NCBI RefSeq assembly: GCF_943734655.1
Contig: NC_071354.1
Coordinates: forward strand, 179,203,411 to 179,267,410
Reading direction: 5' to 3'
Length of the DNA stretch: 64,000 nucleotides
From: Sabethes cyaneus
Lineage: Eukaryota; Arthropoda; Insecta; Diptera; Culicidae
Shown here: piece after piece, positions 25,640 to 37,529 of the stretch
Numbering within the stretch: the first letter of the stretch is position 1
How the letters are laid out: every line of letters begins with the position of its first letter
Notes under the pieces: generated by a model
Told to the model about the DNA's origin: nothing
The model's input: only the letters and a program-made list of their open reading frames with translations
Database searches by the model: none
Translations under genes and position numbers: made by a program

Positions 25640-26620
25640 AATAAACTTACTAAAAGTGGGGCTAAGCAATACCATATGGCGTACTAATCAAAGTTGATCT
25701 TATTGCGTTTGCTTGTCAAATCACAATAAAACTGTTAGTTTTATGGCGCTCTTAATGTGATAATACCCTAACCAAACAGATTTCTTGGTGCTATCATTGA
25801 AGAATATTAGAATTCTACATCGAAATTATTTTTTATGCTTAACGCCGTATTGCCTAAAAAATGGCACTTTATTTGGTCGTTAAACATCGATCCTTCAAAA
25901 CAAACTGTGACTTGCAACAACGAAGTTACTATAATTCTTTGAAGTTACTATAAATCAGTGTTTTCATGTCAGAATGCAACTAGAAAGATTTTGTTGAAAA
26001 CTAATATTAATTAGGCGAAAATAGTTATTTTGTTTAAGTAAGGCCATTGCAAATCATATTTAAAGTTTTTGTCACCCCCCCCCTTGGAAATTGGCTTGAA
26101 AAATCGGGGGCAAAAAAATAATTTGTAGGATATGAGTCAAATTTCATTATATAAAATCAATTGTCTGTGGGCTCTACAGTCTGAAAAACTCGAAAAATGA
26201 GTCTCCGAGTTGAATTAACGCTTCTAGCACGAAACTGAAATGGAAATTCAAACAAAGGAATTTCCGAAAATCGTCCAAAAAAATTTTCGTTCGTTTTTGT
26301 CTTTTTTCGTATATTTTTGCATAGAAAATAATAACGTATATATTATAAGCAAGAATAGATTCGGTTTTCACGTTTAAATTTTAAATAAAAATTCTTAAAA
26401 TCCATGTTTTTTTTTGCTCGATTAAAAAATTCACTTTGTTTTTTTCGGCCCCCCCCCCCCTTCAGTGGCCGAACACCGGAAGGATAAAAATTTTATAAAA
26501 TATTTGTAATGGCCTAATTGGTTTTCAAAAATTACATAATTATGACGGCGCGATAATTTCCAATATGCACGATAAAATTAAATGCGCATATGCTGCACAA
26601 CAACGAAAACTGCTGAATAC
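25640..26620 (+). repeat. Dispersed repeat carrying a nested Harbinger-type MITE
   Basis: Segments on both sides of the MITE match 56.28-56.56 kb in order and orientation: cttgcaacaacgaagtta, tttcatgtcagaatgcaact, then after the MITE tggttttcaaa and acacgataaaatt-like words. The 56-kb relative lacks the MITE and so serves as an empty site. Confidence 0.75.
26039..26517. mobile_element. PIF/Harbinger-type MITE, copy 1 (TAA duplication)
   Basis: The element runs from ggccattgcaaat to atttgtaatggcc (26042-26514). It is flanked by TAA on both sides. TAA/TTA three-base duplications are typical of PIF/Harbinger. It contains a C-run near 26076 and another at about 26449-26460. No coding capacity. 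Copy 2 at 51.84-52.33 kb is highly similar. Confidence 0.85.
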
Positions 26621-26624
26621 ATTT

Positions 26625-27180
26625 TTTGGATGTAGGGTAAAGAACCGGTTTTAAGCAGTCTAAGCGGATCATTGATTGTTTTACCTTATTACAAGCGATG
26701 GGTTGACTAAGTGGGGGATATCAGCATACCAATCTTCTTGCTACCTTTCGTTCTTCATGCTGTTACCACTGGAAGACACTATTATTGAGCTAAACTTTTG
26801 ATTTTTCGCTTTAAAAGTTGGAACGATGGAACTAATTTTGATCAGATCGAACATATTTTTTTTCCATGTGTGGACTCATTACTGCGACCAGTATAGTTGA
26901 TCTATTGTAATATCGCCCGGGTGTTTGCTGTATGACCTGCACTGCAGTTCTTTTTGCTATAATCGCTATTGAGTGAGCGATATGCTTATTTTAAATTTGT
27001 ATGCGTGCTTGCGTGTATTGGGGTTTACCCTTCCTTCAAAGCTTGATCTACCTTACCCACTTATTTCTCGCTGCCAGCACTATCCCACATTATAGCCGTC
27101 CTCGGCGAGGACTCATTCGTTCCTCTGACCAGTACACTTAACTGTAGGAGGGACATTTGCGCTGTCAAGAGGCTTCAGAA
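26625..27180. other. No recognised gene; possible SINE body at the right end
   Basis: AT-rich to 26990. The part from about 27020 (cccttccttcaaagcttgat) onward may belong to the SINE-like unit that follows. Confidence 0.4.
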
Positions 27181-27184
27181 GGTA

Positions 27185-27352
27185 AATATAGAATTCAGCA
27201 CGAAGGAAGGGTAAATGGAGGGGCCTGAGAATAAACCCATGCTAAAGTCACTTGACATCGAATGGCTTGATTCTACTAAGATACGAACCCACGACAACTC
27301 GCTTGTCAAAGCAGACTCGGTAACCTTGCGGGTACGGAGCCCCCCGAAACAT
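27185..27352 (-). repeat. tRNA-like SINE remnant
   Basis: On the minus strand, gggctccgtacccgcaaggt is followed by a cttgacaagcg-like anticodon region and gtcgtgggttcgtatc, which matches an RNA polymerase III B box with one change. Then comes a body containing ccattcgatgtcaagtgac. Order and spacing (about 60 bp from head to B box) are those of a tRNA-derived SINE. The A box is degenerate. Confidence 0.55.
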
Positions 27353-27359
27353 ATTTTTA

Positions 27360-28755
27360 CTCTCAAGGTACTTTTTTAAGCAGTCTTGAAATCCGAATTT
27401 TCATCCGCCCTCACAAAAAATCGCTCGAACTTTTCCCCCGTTTAGTAGATTCGCGTTCCTATCCGCGACCTACTAATCGGCATCTGCATTAATAGATTTG
27501 ATATTTTTGGTCGGTAAATGCGTAAAATGCCATCTGTCTAAATTGTTTATCGGGGTATTCACTCACCGCACCCGTTCGGCAAACGGTATTTGTCGTCTCT
27601 TTTATTCTCCAGTGTTCTTATGGGAAACTGCAAGTTTGACGTCTCATTCGCTGTTTATAAGGATGGTGGGCGAACAAAAGAGGCAAACTTAGCAGCGCAC
27701 ACGGTCCGACTACAAAACAGTGTTGTCAAAGCAAATAACATTGAAAGACATCGTTGGTTCATTAAATCACTGAGAAAATCGTCAAAATTTTTTGAAAAAG
27801 CTGTCTTTTCTGTTGTTTTTAATAAAGAAAAATTAATTATGAACATACATTTCTCTTGAAAGTATTGAATCACGTTTTCACCATTGGAGGTTTCAGTCAA
27901 TTTCAAACCTATAATTCTTATTTTCAGAATCAAATCAGTCTTTTGGCAACACGATAGATTACGAATTTCACTGCCGTTGCTGCTACTGCTGAACAGGTCC
28001 CATCGATTCAGAATTTATTTTCAGTTTTGTTATAAAATAATAAGATTTTAGGCTAGCAACAAAACTTTAGATAATAGAAGAAAACTGTATTGAATAATTC
28101 GGTATGTGAATGTTAAGTGCTTGACTTTTAGAATCACTGAAAACTGTGTTGTAAACTGTGATGAATTGCTTAGTAGCGAGGTGGCGATTGCTGAAGAGCA
28201 GCTGAAAAATGTACGTTTTTGGACAACAATTTTTTATTCATCATATTTTCTGTCGGAAACATAGTAAATAGTGTTTGTTAAAATTTAATACTATGATTAA
28301 GTGATTCATGATGATGTCCTTATCAATAGATTTTGAAAATATGCATAAAAAAGTGCATTTTTGGCTCATTTATTTTCAATTGATTAAAACATAAAACAGG
28401 GGACATTGCTTAACTCGTTCCTTTACCCTATAATACAGTTTTTCTTAACAGTGTTGACAGCTTTTTAGTTTTTCTTATGATTGGTAGTGCTTATTGGTAA
28501 TGCTTTTTTACCAGCATTTGAGTTCAACGGTTCATAATCGAACTGCATGGTGAAGATGCTCTATTTACTTATCTTTTCGAATGTGTGTTTTCACTTGTTT
28601 ATGTTTCATATTCAGAAATAGGTTTTTATTGCTGTTATATGTGCTAATATTCATGCATCAATTAAAAACGATGATAGATTTTCTATCAGTTTGAGGGTTA
28701 TTATTAATGATGATCGATTTTAAAAAGCTTTCTTTTTCAGAGTCATTCAAACTAT
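27360..28755. other. No recognised gene or repeat
   Basis: AT-rich sequence. Open frames of 60-90 residues near 27.5-27.9 kb overlap on opposite strands and show no known motif. Confidence 0.5.
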
Positions 28756-28758
28756 TGG

Positions 28759-28937
28759 TACACACTTGAAAAATTCGGCAAAGATTTCGACTGCCGAGCG
28801 CTCAGTGAAAATTTCGGTGGTGCATATCGACGTTTACGGATCTTTACTAACGTTTGGTATTATAAAAAATTACCGAATGCTCGGCTGTCTAAATCTTGGC
28901 AAAATTTTACCGACTTCGGTGCTTTTTTAAGTGTGTA
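28759..28937. mobile_element. Tc1/mariner-type MITE with TA duplication, 175 bp
   Basis: TA, then cacacttgaaaaa ... tttttaagtgtg, then TA. The inner TIR parts share gccgagc and aaatctt/aagattt words but are offset by an insertion of about 20 bp on the right side (ttaccgacttcggtgc). No coding sequence. Confidence 0.8.
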
Positions 28938-28939
28938 TG

Positions 28940-31420
28940 ATGAACCTATTAAAAGAAAAAATGCAATAAACATAGTAATATTTCTCGCAACAAGTTTATA
29001 TTCAAGTCATCTCAACATTAACTTGTTTAAAGCATTTTCTTTTAGAAGTCAAATACCTATAAACTTTCATAAACCAATCCTTTCGCGTGAATGACCCAGT
29101 TTCTCGCGTATATTTCCATACTATTTATCACGACATGCACGATCCAACTTCGATTCGACGGTTGTCATCGATGCAATTGATGAACGCCCTCCATTTTTTT
29201 CGTCACTGAATGTGTGAGTGAATATAGCGCCAAGCTTCGTGTATCATTTCTCTACATTGAAGCAGCCCTCATCATGTGGTTTGCGGGCGCAGGCAGGAAC
29301 ACAACCGAGCGCCAGTCGTGACTCGTGACGTGACGATCTAAATATAGGGGGGTTTGTTGTTTGGGCACTTGGTTTGCTTGATCGTTCCGTCGATTCTTTT
29401 GACCCAGTTACGTAATCAATTGCGCGCGATGCAGTGTGAAGGTGACACTTATGAGCAATGGATGTCACGTGCTGATTTTTAGGATACACAACATATTTGA
29501 ACGAATTCTTCGTCCTTGAAGGTAACAAATATAATTAAAATGGTACTCACGTTACAACAAACAAGAGAGCTTTCTCCCCGGTTTCCGTTCTTGATTGAAA
29601 TGCTGAATTCGAAATCCAACTCGAACCATGAACCGATGGCAATGGAGCTCATTCCATATTCGCCATGGACGTTTGTCAAGTCGAGACATTCTTCATCAAC
29701 CGAGCAAACAGCACATTGCCATACGACCTAGTACGATACGATGTAACTGAATCGGATATTTTCCTGCACATTTATCCTACACCGACTACTGCCCTGCATG
29801 TAAAATAATATACTCATTGAGTCTCGTCTCGACACTGCTGGCTGGCTGGTGTGGGGGGAACTCTATATTGCCGGTTCCCTGAAATGCTCCCGCGTGGCAT
29901 GCCAGAATGAAGATGCGAAAAGCACCGAGCTGCAGCGAAGAGTAAAAGGTATCAACCATGCATAAAAGATCAGATTTAATTTACCTGTGTAATGTTAGAC
30001 AGCAATGTCAATCGGAAATTGTTTGAACAGTACACCCGGCTCAACTCCAGTCAGTCGTTGGTTTGGGTAGGTCCTTTGTACGGCACAGCCGGAACGTGAC
30101 TTCTCTGTCGTGCTTCTCCCCGGCAGTCAGTGCCTTCCGGGACCACACAGTTCTTAGGTAAATATCGAGTCGATTTGTGTTCGGCTGAAAATTGATCAAA
30201 AATTTGCTCTTACTGTCACAGTGAGTGCTGCTTTGTTTGCGTTTTCCTGATTCGATATGAACAATTTGCTTCTCTGCTTATTTTTTGTCAATTATTTTTT
30301 GCTGTTGCTCAGAAGAACTCAGTGGAATATGGTTTCAATTCAAGCTCAATTGTACTGCCATTTCGGTTCCATTCGAACCTGATGCTGCCACCCACGCGCG
30401 GACATCCATTTTCCATCGTTGTACGTTGCTCCACTATAAAATCTCGTACTCGCCGGCGTTGTTGGATGTAACGAACTTGGAATTTCAAGCTTGCAGCCTC
30501 AGCTTACAGAGGGGTATCATTTTTCTTTCTCAATACCCTTACTGTATGATTTACGTTTCATCTCCGACCATGCACAAGATGTTTCGCAAAGCATTTTATG
30601 GGGCAACGTCTCGGATGCATCGTCAAATAGCATAAAGGTACTACACAGTGGTAGTTGTTGGCATTCTGCTGGAATCGAGCATGTCTGTAGTTTCCGGCAA
30701 ACTGGCTGTTTGTGCTAAAAATTCCTCCGAGTTGCTTATTACCCTGCCGCCACAAATCATCCTCATCCGATTTGCATTGCCCCGGTTATACGCACGTGTT
30801 GATTCGCCTTTTGAGCTTTTCGGCAAAGGTTACCAATCACCGAGGTGAGCATTTAGGTATGTTTCATATACCTACCTACCTATATACATAGCTGCTGCAG
30901 AGAGCGACCCTGTCGAAGACGGACGAACAGCATAAAGATGGCGCCGTCATTTGCCATCGAGAGGGGATCAAATTCAAGCCACGGCACACGAAGGAATCGA
31001 GATCCACTCAATTATTTTATATATGCGGTTGGTTGACTGGCGAGACTAGTTCGCATTTTGGCTTTAATTTTGCAAGGTAGATGTACCTACATCCAGAGGC
31101 ATTATCGAAGAGCGCAAATGTCAATGCAATTTGTTGACATTTTCGGTTGGCGTTAAGGCATGCCCACCGCCCGGGCGATAGAGATTGTTAAACGTTGTTG
31201 GTTTCTTTTGGGTCTGATGCGGTGAAGGTAGTGCGGACATGCTAGAATGCGGTTTTCGGTTATCCGTTCGAGGTTGTTTTGTTCGATATTGGGTGTTGAA
31301 AGTTTTGCACCGATTTTTAGGAACTCAGTGTTTGCCGGAACAATAGTAACCACGTTAGCACGTTCGGCATGTACTCCGATAAGAACACTATACTAACTGT
31401 ATCGATATCACTGACGAACA
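28940..31420. other. No recognised gene or repeat
   Basis: Mostly unique-looking. It is more GC-rich around 29.3-30.2 and 30.9-31.3 kb. A 116-residue open frame at 30285-30635 has no domain. The phrase cagtcagt near 30050 and 30125 resembles an Inr, but no TATA or DPE is correctly spaced. Short acctacctaccta-type repeats occur near 30875. Confidence 0.45.
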
Positions 31421-31423
31421 TAG

Positions 31424-32338
31424 TAAGGGAGTGTCGTCGTGGTTGGGCCATGTTTTGGAATTCGCCCATAACTTTCGTTTCAAAAGGAATTTGGAAATCT
31501 AATGAATCGTTGCAAAGGTCTAAGAATAAGGTATATTTCCGAAAAGTTTTGAACTGATTGCTTGAAAAATAAAAAAGTTATGAGCATTTACGTGGAGACA
31601 AAAAATGTTGTCATGGTCGGGCCATGTTGTACAGGTTGGGTCACCGCAGAAAATCTAAAATATACGTATTGAAATTCTATATAGAGACATGAAAAGAATG
31701 AATCCCGTGAACAACGGCTCATATAGGTACAAATACCCTATTTTTAATTGCATTTTTGCAAAATTTTGGTGATCTTGTAAAATCAATATTGCTACAAGCG
31801 CCTTTTCCAAAGTGTACTAATACAATAAAAAAAAACAACAAAAATCTAGGTTTTTATCGTATTAATTTTGCTTTATTTCATAACATTTTACATGACTGAT
31901 ATTCTCTAGCGATAATTGCGCTTCTGCGCTTAAAATTATGGTGGCCCAACCATGACTGCTCAAGTGGCCCGACCTTTACAAATATCACTTTTCTAGTATC
32001 TACCTTAGCCTTCCCAAACATCTTACTGGAGGGGATTTTTCTATAGTCTTCGTGTGCAACACAACACACTCCATACATTTTCAAAATTTATTTCGATAAT
32101 TGCATTTCATGAATCATTTCTTGAAGCAAAGTTCATTGCGCCTGGAAAACTTTTTTTGTAACTGCATTCAGTACGGGTGTTTTGAATACACGATTGAAAC
32201 TTACAATATTGTGAAAAGTTAGCTATCATAGTAAGAAGTTTTACAATGGTTGTATCATAGATATCATGAGTTACTAAAACTGTAAAATCGTGATGGCCCG
32301 ACCATAACAGTGGCCCGACGATAACGACAATACCCTAA
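31424..32338. mobile_element. Non-autonomous TIR element with TAA duplication, about 910 bp
   Basis: TAA flanks both ends. The termini gggagtgtcgtcgtggttgg and the reverse complement of cgacgataacgacaataccc align with one gap. Internal copies of tggtcgggccatg / atggcccgacca occur near 31615, 31943 and 32292, so the gggcca word is repeated near both ends. TAA duplication suggests PIF/Harbinger; the class is not proven. No transposase frame. Confidence 0.7.
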
Positions 32339-32441
32339 TCATTAGCGTGATATAAACAACACGACCTTTCAGAAGAATGTTTTGGCCTGGAAAATAGAGT
32401 AATCGTAGGATGATGAATCTATTATTAGCATTAATTGTATG

Positions 32442-32700
32442 TATTGCGGATTTTCGGATTTCCAGTCAGTTTTAAATTGAAAACGGCTTTTTTATACTGC
32501 CTGACGTTTCGGCCTTTGGTTTTGGCCTTTTTCAACGGTAATATGGTTACGTTTTCTTGTCTAATCGTTGATTGCCAACGGACAAGAAAACGTAACCATA
32601 TTACCTTTGAAAAAGGCCAAAACCAAAGGCCGAAACGTCAGGCAGTATAAAAAAGCCGTTTTCAATTTAAAACTGACTGGAATGCCGAAAATCCGCAATA
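32442..32700. mobile_element. Foldback element, 120-bp arms and 19-nt loop
   Basis: Arms 32442-32561 and 32581-32700 are reverse complements with about three differences in 120. The near-perfect pairing marks a recent or conversion-maintained palindrome. Each arm contains cgaaacgtca (or its complement) next to ggcc ... ggcc, a layout that resembles a hammerhead core (see findings). No coding capacity. Confidence 0.92.
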
Positions 32701-32799
32701 CAATATTTGTACCTCAGTCGATCTTAACAGCATTAGCATTAATTTATTACCTGTCACAAAAATACCGGCCGATAAAAAGAATTTTGGACTTTCAGATGC

Positions 32800-33668
32800 A
32801 ATTGGATTTAAAATCAAAATTGAAATTAATCTAGACTTAAATGAGATTTGGATCTGGAATAGAAATTAGAGATGAAATTGGACTTGAAAACGGACCGGAG
32901 AAAAAGTAAATAAGTAAATAAAAAAGAAATAAGTTTTATTGGTTTCGAACAATAATATTTTTATTGCCGTAGGACTACGTCTTATCGCAGGGTATAAATT
33001 ACTTATTTGCACCGGACGGATAGCTCTTGGCGGGCTTTTTAAACATAAAATGGTTGCAATCGTTGATGAATGATATTTTGTCAATTTCTAAAGCATTTAC
33101 ATGAAATTGTTTCATGTCGAAAAAGGGTCTCGTTTTTGGCACGGTTTCGATTTTGGCAATATGGGCATCTCGCATTTGTTGCCAAATTCGAAATCCTACT
33201 GTACTAGTTTTACTTGGAATTAGACATGAAATCGGACTTAAGAGATGTTGATGTTTTCATTTGAAATTGGATTTTAAATCGGAATTGAATTAGAGGTGGA
33301 ATTGAAACAAGAAACTGGATTTGAAATTACACTCGAAATTGAACGTAAAATTGGAATTAAAATTGGGCATAAATTGGATTTATCGAAAAAATCAACAAAT
33401 TCAAGTTACAAATTGAATTTTAATCGGACTTGAGACTCGATTTGAAATTACATTTAAAATTAGACTTGAAAGTGTAATTCAAATTGTACTAGAAATTGGA
33501 CTTGAAATCAGAAATTGGTCTTAAAATTGAACTTAAATTTAGAAATTTAGAAAATTTAGAATTACACTAGAAATTGGGCTTAAAGTCGGTCATGCGATTG
33601 GACTTGAAATTGAACTTGACAAAAATTAGACTTGAATTTGGACATGTACTTGAAATTAGACACTATGT
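32800..33668. repeat. Degenerate 12-bp array (cttgaaattgga), interrupted
   Basis: Words such as gacttgaaattg, gaaattagactt and aaatcggacttg repeat with period about 12 from 32800 to 32890 and again from 33204 to 33668. The array resumes briefly at about 34601-34620 (cttcaaattaggactgac). Two TA-type elements interrupt it. Confidence 0.8.
32943..33203. mobile_element. TA-type MITE (tttggcaa family), left-truncated, inside the array
   Basis: It is highly similar to 60.24-60.46 kb in the same orientation: tttcgaacaataatattttt, ggactacgt, acggatagctcttggcgg and the right end ttgccaaattcgaaatcct followed by ctgTA. About 190 bp at the left end of the family is missing. Confidence 0.8.
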
Positions 33669-34600
33669 TATGCAGTAATGTTCCGATTTTGTCTGTCCCC
33701 GATTTTGTCTACCTCCGATTTTATCAGCTTTTTATCTCGATTTTGTCAGCCTATAAATTTTGCTTAACTTTTGTGCTTTTAAACATGATTTATAATGCTT
33801 TTCATCCTGCTTGACACTCTGATTCTCACACTTCTTCTGATTCTGACACTTCTGATTCTGACACTTCTGATTCTCTGGAGAGAGTTTTTGAATAAAATGA
33901 TGCCTTCTTGCGAGTTATTCGGAGTCAAAATTAGGGCATTTTTATAGTAAAAGTTCTATGATTCCCAAATAAGCAAAGATAGAGGTAAACTATAGTTTGC
34001 AATATTGTGTATTTTTATTATTTGTACAACTTTGTAAAACTGTAAAAAGTCATACAACAACAAGAAAAACAGCTAAAATAGAAAAACTGATTTCAACGAT
34101 TTTTCATTTACGAGAAATAGGATTTTACTCTCTTTACTGGAGAGATCGAAAGTTACTGACTTCAGCAAAATTTCTTGTAATAATATGTTGTAAAACTTTC
34201 CAGAACACATCAATATGTTATATTGAAACTGAAGAAAAATAATTTTTTTATTGCACTTTTAGGGAGATTAATCAAAATTTGAATTTCGCTGAACGACAGA
34301 ACTTTTAATTTTAAGAAACTTTTCCAAAGGTTCCATTAACCTAAAACCAAGTTTTCGCGCTCAAAGCTAATGCGCACCAAAATAGGTTCTGAACCAGTCT
34401 GCTGTGCCCGGTTCATTGAGCCTTCGGATGACCAATTGAGCGTTAAAATTTAATTTTTAGTAGAAGTCTTCGATATTGTAAAGCCTTAAGTCTTGAATTT
34501 TGATAAAATTTTCAAAATTTTTTTACCCGATTTTGGCAGTTTCCCCATTTTACCAGCCCAAAATTCAACATGGGACTGACAATATCGGAACATTACTGTA
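33669..34600. mobile_element. TIR element (cagtaatgttccgat), about 930 bp, inside the array
   Basis: The left end cagtaatgttccgattttgt at 33673 and the right end acaatatcggaacattactg at 34579-34598 are inverted repeats. TA follows the right end, while the left reads TATG before the TIR. The interior (about 33960-34450) matches 47.98-48.48 kb in reverse complement, including ttcttgtaataatatg and ttcagtgtcaatataaca-type words. A 15-bp ttctgattctgacac repeat lies near 33820-33875. No transposase frame. Confidence 0.75.
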
Positions 34601-34634
34601 CTTCAAATTAGGACTGACTTTTGTCGTCCGTATC

Positions 34635-36400
34635 ACACGTTTGATATGTTTTCCGTTGCTTTTTTTTCTCGTTTCCATTCCTGTTTTTCAACTTTTTGTT
34701 CCTTTTCCTCGCATTTCCTGTACTGGTTTCTTGGTTTGTGCTCTCATTTTTTTCTTTTTCCTTCCGTTTTCCATCTTTTTTTCTCATTTTCTCTTGTTAT
34801 TATTTTTTCTGACCCGTGTTTTGCGTTATATTGTTCCATTTTTCTTCGTTTTCTGTGTCATTTTTTCCTATTTTCAGTTCTGTTTTTCTTCTTATTTTTG
34901 TATTTTTCTTTCCCATTTTCCGTCTTTTCTCTGCCCTTTTTCCTTGTGTCGTTTTCAGTTGTCGTCTTTTTCAAACTCTTTTCATGTCCTTTACTTCTCG
35001 CTTTTCGTCTTCGTCTGTTCCGTTGTTCCTCTTTTGGATGCCCCGGTTTTCCTACATTTCTGTTGTGTTTTCTCTGGTTTTGGCTCCCTTTGTTTTCCCT
35101 TTTACTTTCCATGTTACCTTTCTCTTTGATCCGTTTTTCCTGTTTTCATTTATTCTTTTTCTGACCCATTTTTTAATCCTATTTTCCCGTTCCATTCTTA
35201 ATTTCCCATTTCCATTTTGTCTCATCTTTCTTCTTTCATATCCCGTTTGACCTCTTTTTCCCGTCCTCCTCGTTTCCCTCGGTTTTATTTTTTTACTCTC
35301 TCACTTTTCATCCTCTTCCTTTTAGTTCCTCTTTGTTTTTTGTGTGCAGTTTTGTCTGTTTTGTCTCGTTTCCTTCTTTTTGTTTCACGTTTTCCCACCT
35401 CCTCTTTTACGTTTTTTTTCTTTTTCTGTCGCGTCTTCCTATTTGTCTCGTTTACCCTTTTTCTGTCTACTGTTTCCTCTTTCTCTTTTTTTCCTGTTCC
35501 GTTTTTTACCCTGATTTTCCTAGTTTTCTCTTTTCCGATCCGTTTTGCATCTTTTTTCTTTCGTTTTTATTCATTTTCAGGCCCGTTTGCGCCCCGTTAA
35601 CTCCTTTTCTTTTATCTTTATCTCTGTAATAGACTAATCTCAAGTTTTTAGTCTTGACCTTGAAATGCGGTCATACATATATATTCATATTTTTTTTGAA
35701 ACGATGCTGGACTCCAGCGCCTCTATGGTTCAAAGGTACAAGTACCAGCGAACCACATGCCCTGGCGGGTGTTGTGGGTTCGAATCCGGTTATAATCTCA
35801 GATTACAGCTTGGTTCGACTCATGCACCTTCCAGCATTGGACAAAAGGTAGGAGTCAAAATGACTACCCCCCCCCCTTCCTTTCCGCTCTTCCCCTCCTT
35901 CACCAAAAAATTTTCATTTCTTTCCCCTACCGTCCCTTCATCAATTGTAGAACCATCGTTTCAAAAAAATATGAATTTATCTCTGTTCCATTCTTCCTCT
36001 GATTATGTCCTGCTTTTCTTCCCTTTCTATCACGTTCTGCATTTTTCGTTTTATCTTCCCCTTTGTTTTTCGTTTTCATTTCTGCTCTCCATTTTCTGTT
36101 CTCGATTTTCAATTTTCCTGCTCTCCAATTTTCTCCTTTTCTTTTCCACCTTTTTTACCCCATTTTTCTACTCTTTTGTACCTTTTGTTTCATTTTCTTT
36201 CTCGATTTCTTTATTTTTGATCCTTTTTTTCATGTTTTCTCTTCCGTTCTTCCCCTTTTTCTGTCTAAACTCCTCTGTTTTTGCCTTGTTTGATTCCCCA
36301 TTTTACTCTCGCTTTCTTCTTTTCCACTTTTTTTTCTTTTTTTACGTCCTCCCATTTTTTTCGATTTTTCTGTCGTTTTTATTTCTTGTACTGCAGATGG
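34635..36400 (+). repeat. 1.7-kb polypyrimidine (T/C) tract split by a SINE-like unit
   Basis: The plus strand is overwhelmingly T and C (ttttcttttt, tttcccgttt, tcgttttc words), with no fixed period. Three frames stay open for long stretches and encode Phe/Ser/Leu-rich strings that are artefacts. The tract is interrupted at about 35640-35965 by the tRNA-like unit. Such a tract has strong strand asymmetry and could adopt a triplex. Confidence 0.85.
35634..35965 (+). repeat. tRNA-like SINE unit with intact Pol III A and B boxes
   Basis: tggttcaaagg (35726-35736) fits the A box and ggttcgaatcc (35777-35787) is a perfect B box, 41 bases apart. The body continues with catgcaccttccagcattgg and a C-rich run, and is shared with 38.73-38.93 and 55.98-56.19 kb. 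The left edge (agactaatctcaag ... gaaatgcggtcat) is the reverse complement of the right edge of the copy at 56.22-56.265 kb, which hints at terminal inverted repeats in the larger family. Confidence 0.75.
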
Positions 36401-36571
36401 ACAATCTCTTTATCCATCGGTAGTCCATCTGTGATTATGCTAAGAAACTTTACTTACATTTTCGTACGAGACTCTTTGTTGTACGCTGTTTGGTTTATGG
36501 GTTATAAGTAGCCCAATTTTTCGCCTTAACTCAGGAACAATAGCACATGTGGTATGTACCTGAAAATCCTA

Positions 36572-36853
36572 TACGCTCAAGTCTTTTTTTACGCGGTTTA
36601 TTGTTATAATTTTTGAATTAACGCGGTTTTTCTATGACGATTTTTGAATTAACGCGGTTTTTTTTAAATCATTTTTCGAATTACGCGGTTTTAAGCGATT
36701 TTTAAATTCCAGCAGCTTTTTTGGTGATTTTGAATTAACGCGGTTTTTTACGTCGATTTTTGAATTAACACGGTTTATTTTATGACGATTTTTGAATTAA
36801 TGCGGATTGTTTTACAACATATTTCGAATTAACCGTGTGAAAAAAGGAGTGTA
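36572..36853. mobile_element. TA-type MITE (acgcgg family), older copy
   Basis: It starts TA then cgctcaagtcttttttt and ends with gaaaaaaggagtg followed by TA. The body is a run of gaattaacgcggttttt units with period about 30. The right TA at 36852-36853 is also the left TA of the next element. Confidence 0.6.
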
Positions 36854-37428
36854 CACTCAAGTCGCTTTTTACGTGAATACGTCCCGCGTAAATCGAAACC
36901 GCGTAAATTCCGACATTCGCGTAAAAAACGCGTAAATTCCGAAATTTGCGTAAAAAAACCGCGTAAATTTCAAAATTCGCGTAAAAAAACCAAAATTTCG
37001 TGTAAAAAACTTTGTGGATTTCAACACTACGCGAAAAAATAGACGTTTTGAGCACATCTGCGCAAATTCCGAAAATCGCGCAAAAAAAACGCGTAAATTC
37101 CGTAATTCGCGTAAATTCCGAAATTTGTATAAAAAAAACCGCGCAAATTCCGAAATTCGCGTAAAAAACCGCGTAAATTCCGAAATTCGCGTAAAAAACC
37201 GCGTAAATTTCAAAATTCGCATAAAAAAACAAAATTTCGCGTAAAAAAAACTTTGTGGATTTCAACACTACGCGAAAAAATAGACGTTTTGAGCACATCC
37301 GCGTAAATTCCGAAAATCGCGTAAAAAACCGCGTAAATTCCGAAAATCGCGTAAAAAACCGCGTAAATTCCGAAATTCGCGTAAAAATAGTCGCGTAAAA
37401 AAACCACGTAAAAAGCGACTTCAGTGTA
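36852..37428. mobile_element. TA-type MITE (acgcgg family), 573 bp, with internal duplication
   Basis: The ends cactcaagtcgctttttacg and cgtaaaaagcgacttcagtg are inverted with one mismatch and flanked by TA on both sides. The body is built of cgcgtaaattccgaaattcg units about 30 bp long. A segment with tttgtggatttcaacactac occurs twice, 240 bp apart (about 37008 and 37248). No coding capacity. Confidence 0.85.
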
Positions 37429-37529
37429 TTATTATTATAGACAGCGACGTTTTTCGAACTGAGGCGAAATAATTTTAAATTGAACTCAAGGGAACTGAAA
37501 TGTGTTTCGTTAGACGTGTGCGCCGGTCA

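Noticed and set aside
30040..30180. Promoter with cagtcagt Inr words and a ttag|gtaaat donor
   Set aside because: No TATA at about -30 and no DPE at +28. The Inr word alone is too common.
34500..36420. Phe/Ser-rich open frames of 127-252 residues as membrane proteins
   Set aside because: They are translations of a polypyrimidine tract, are open in three frames at once, and have no motif.
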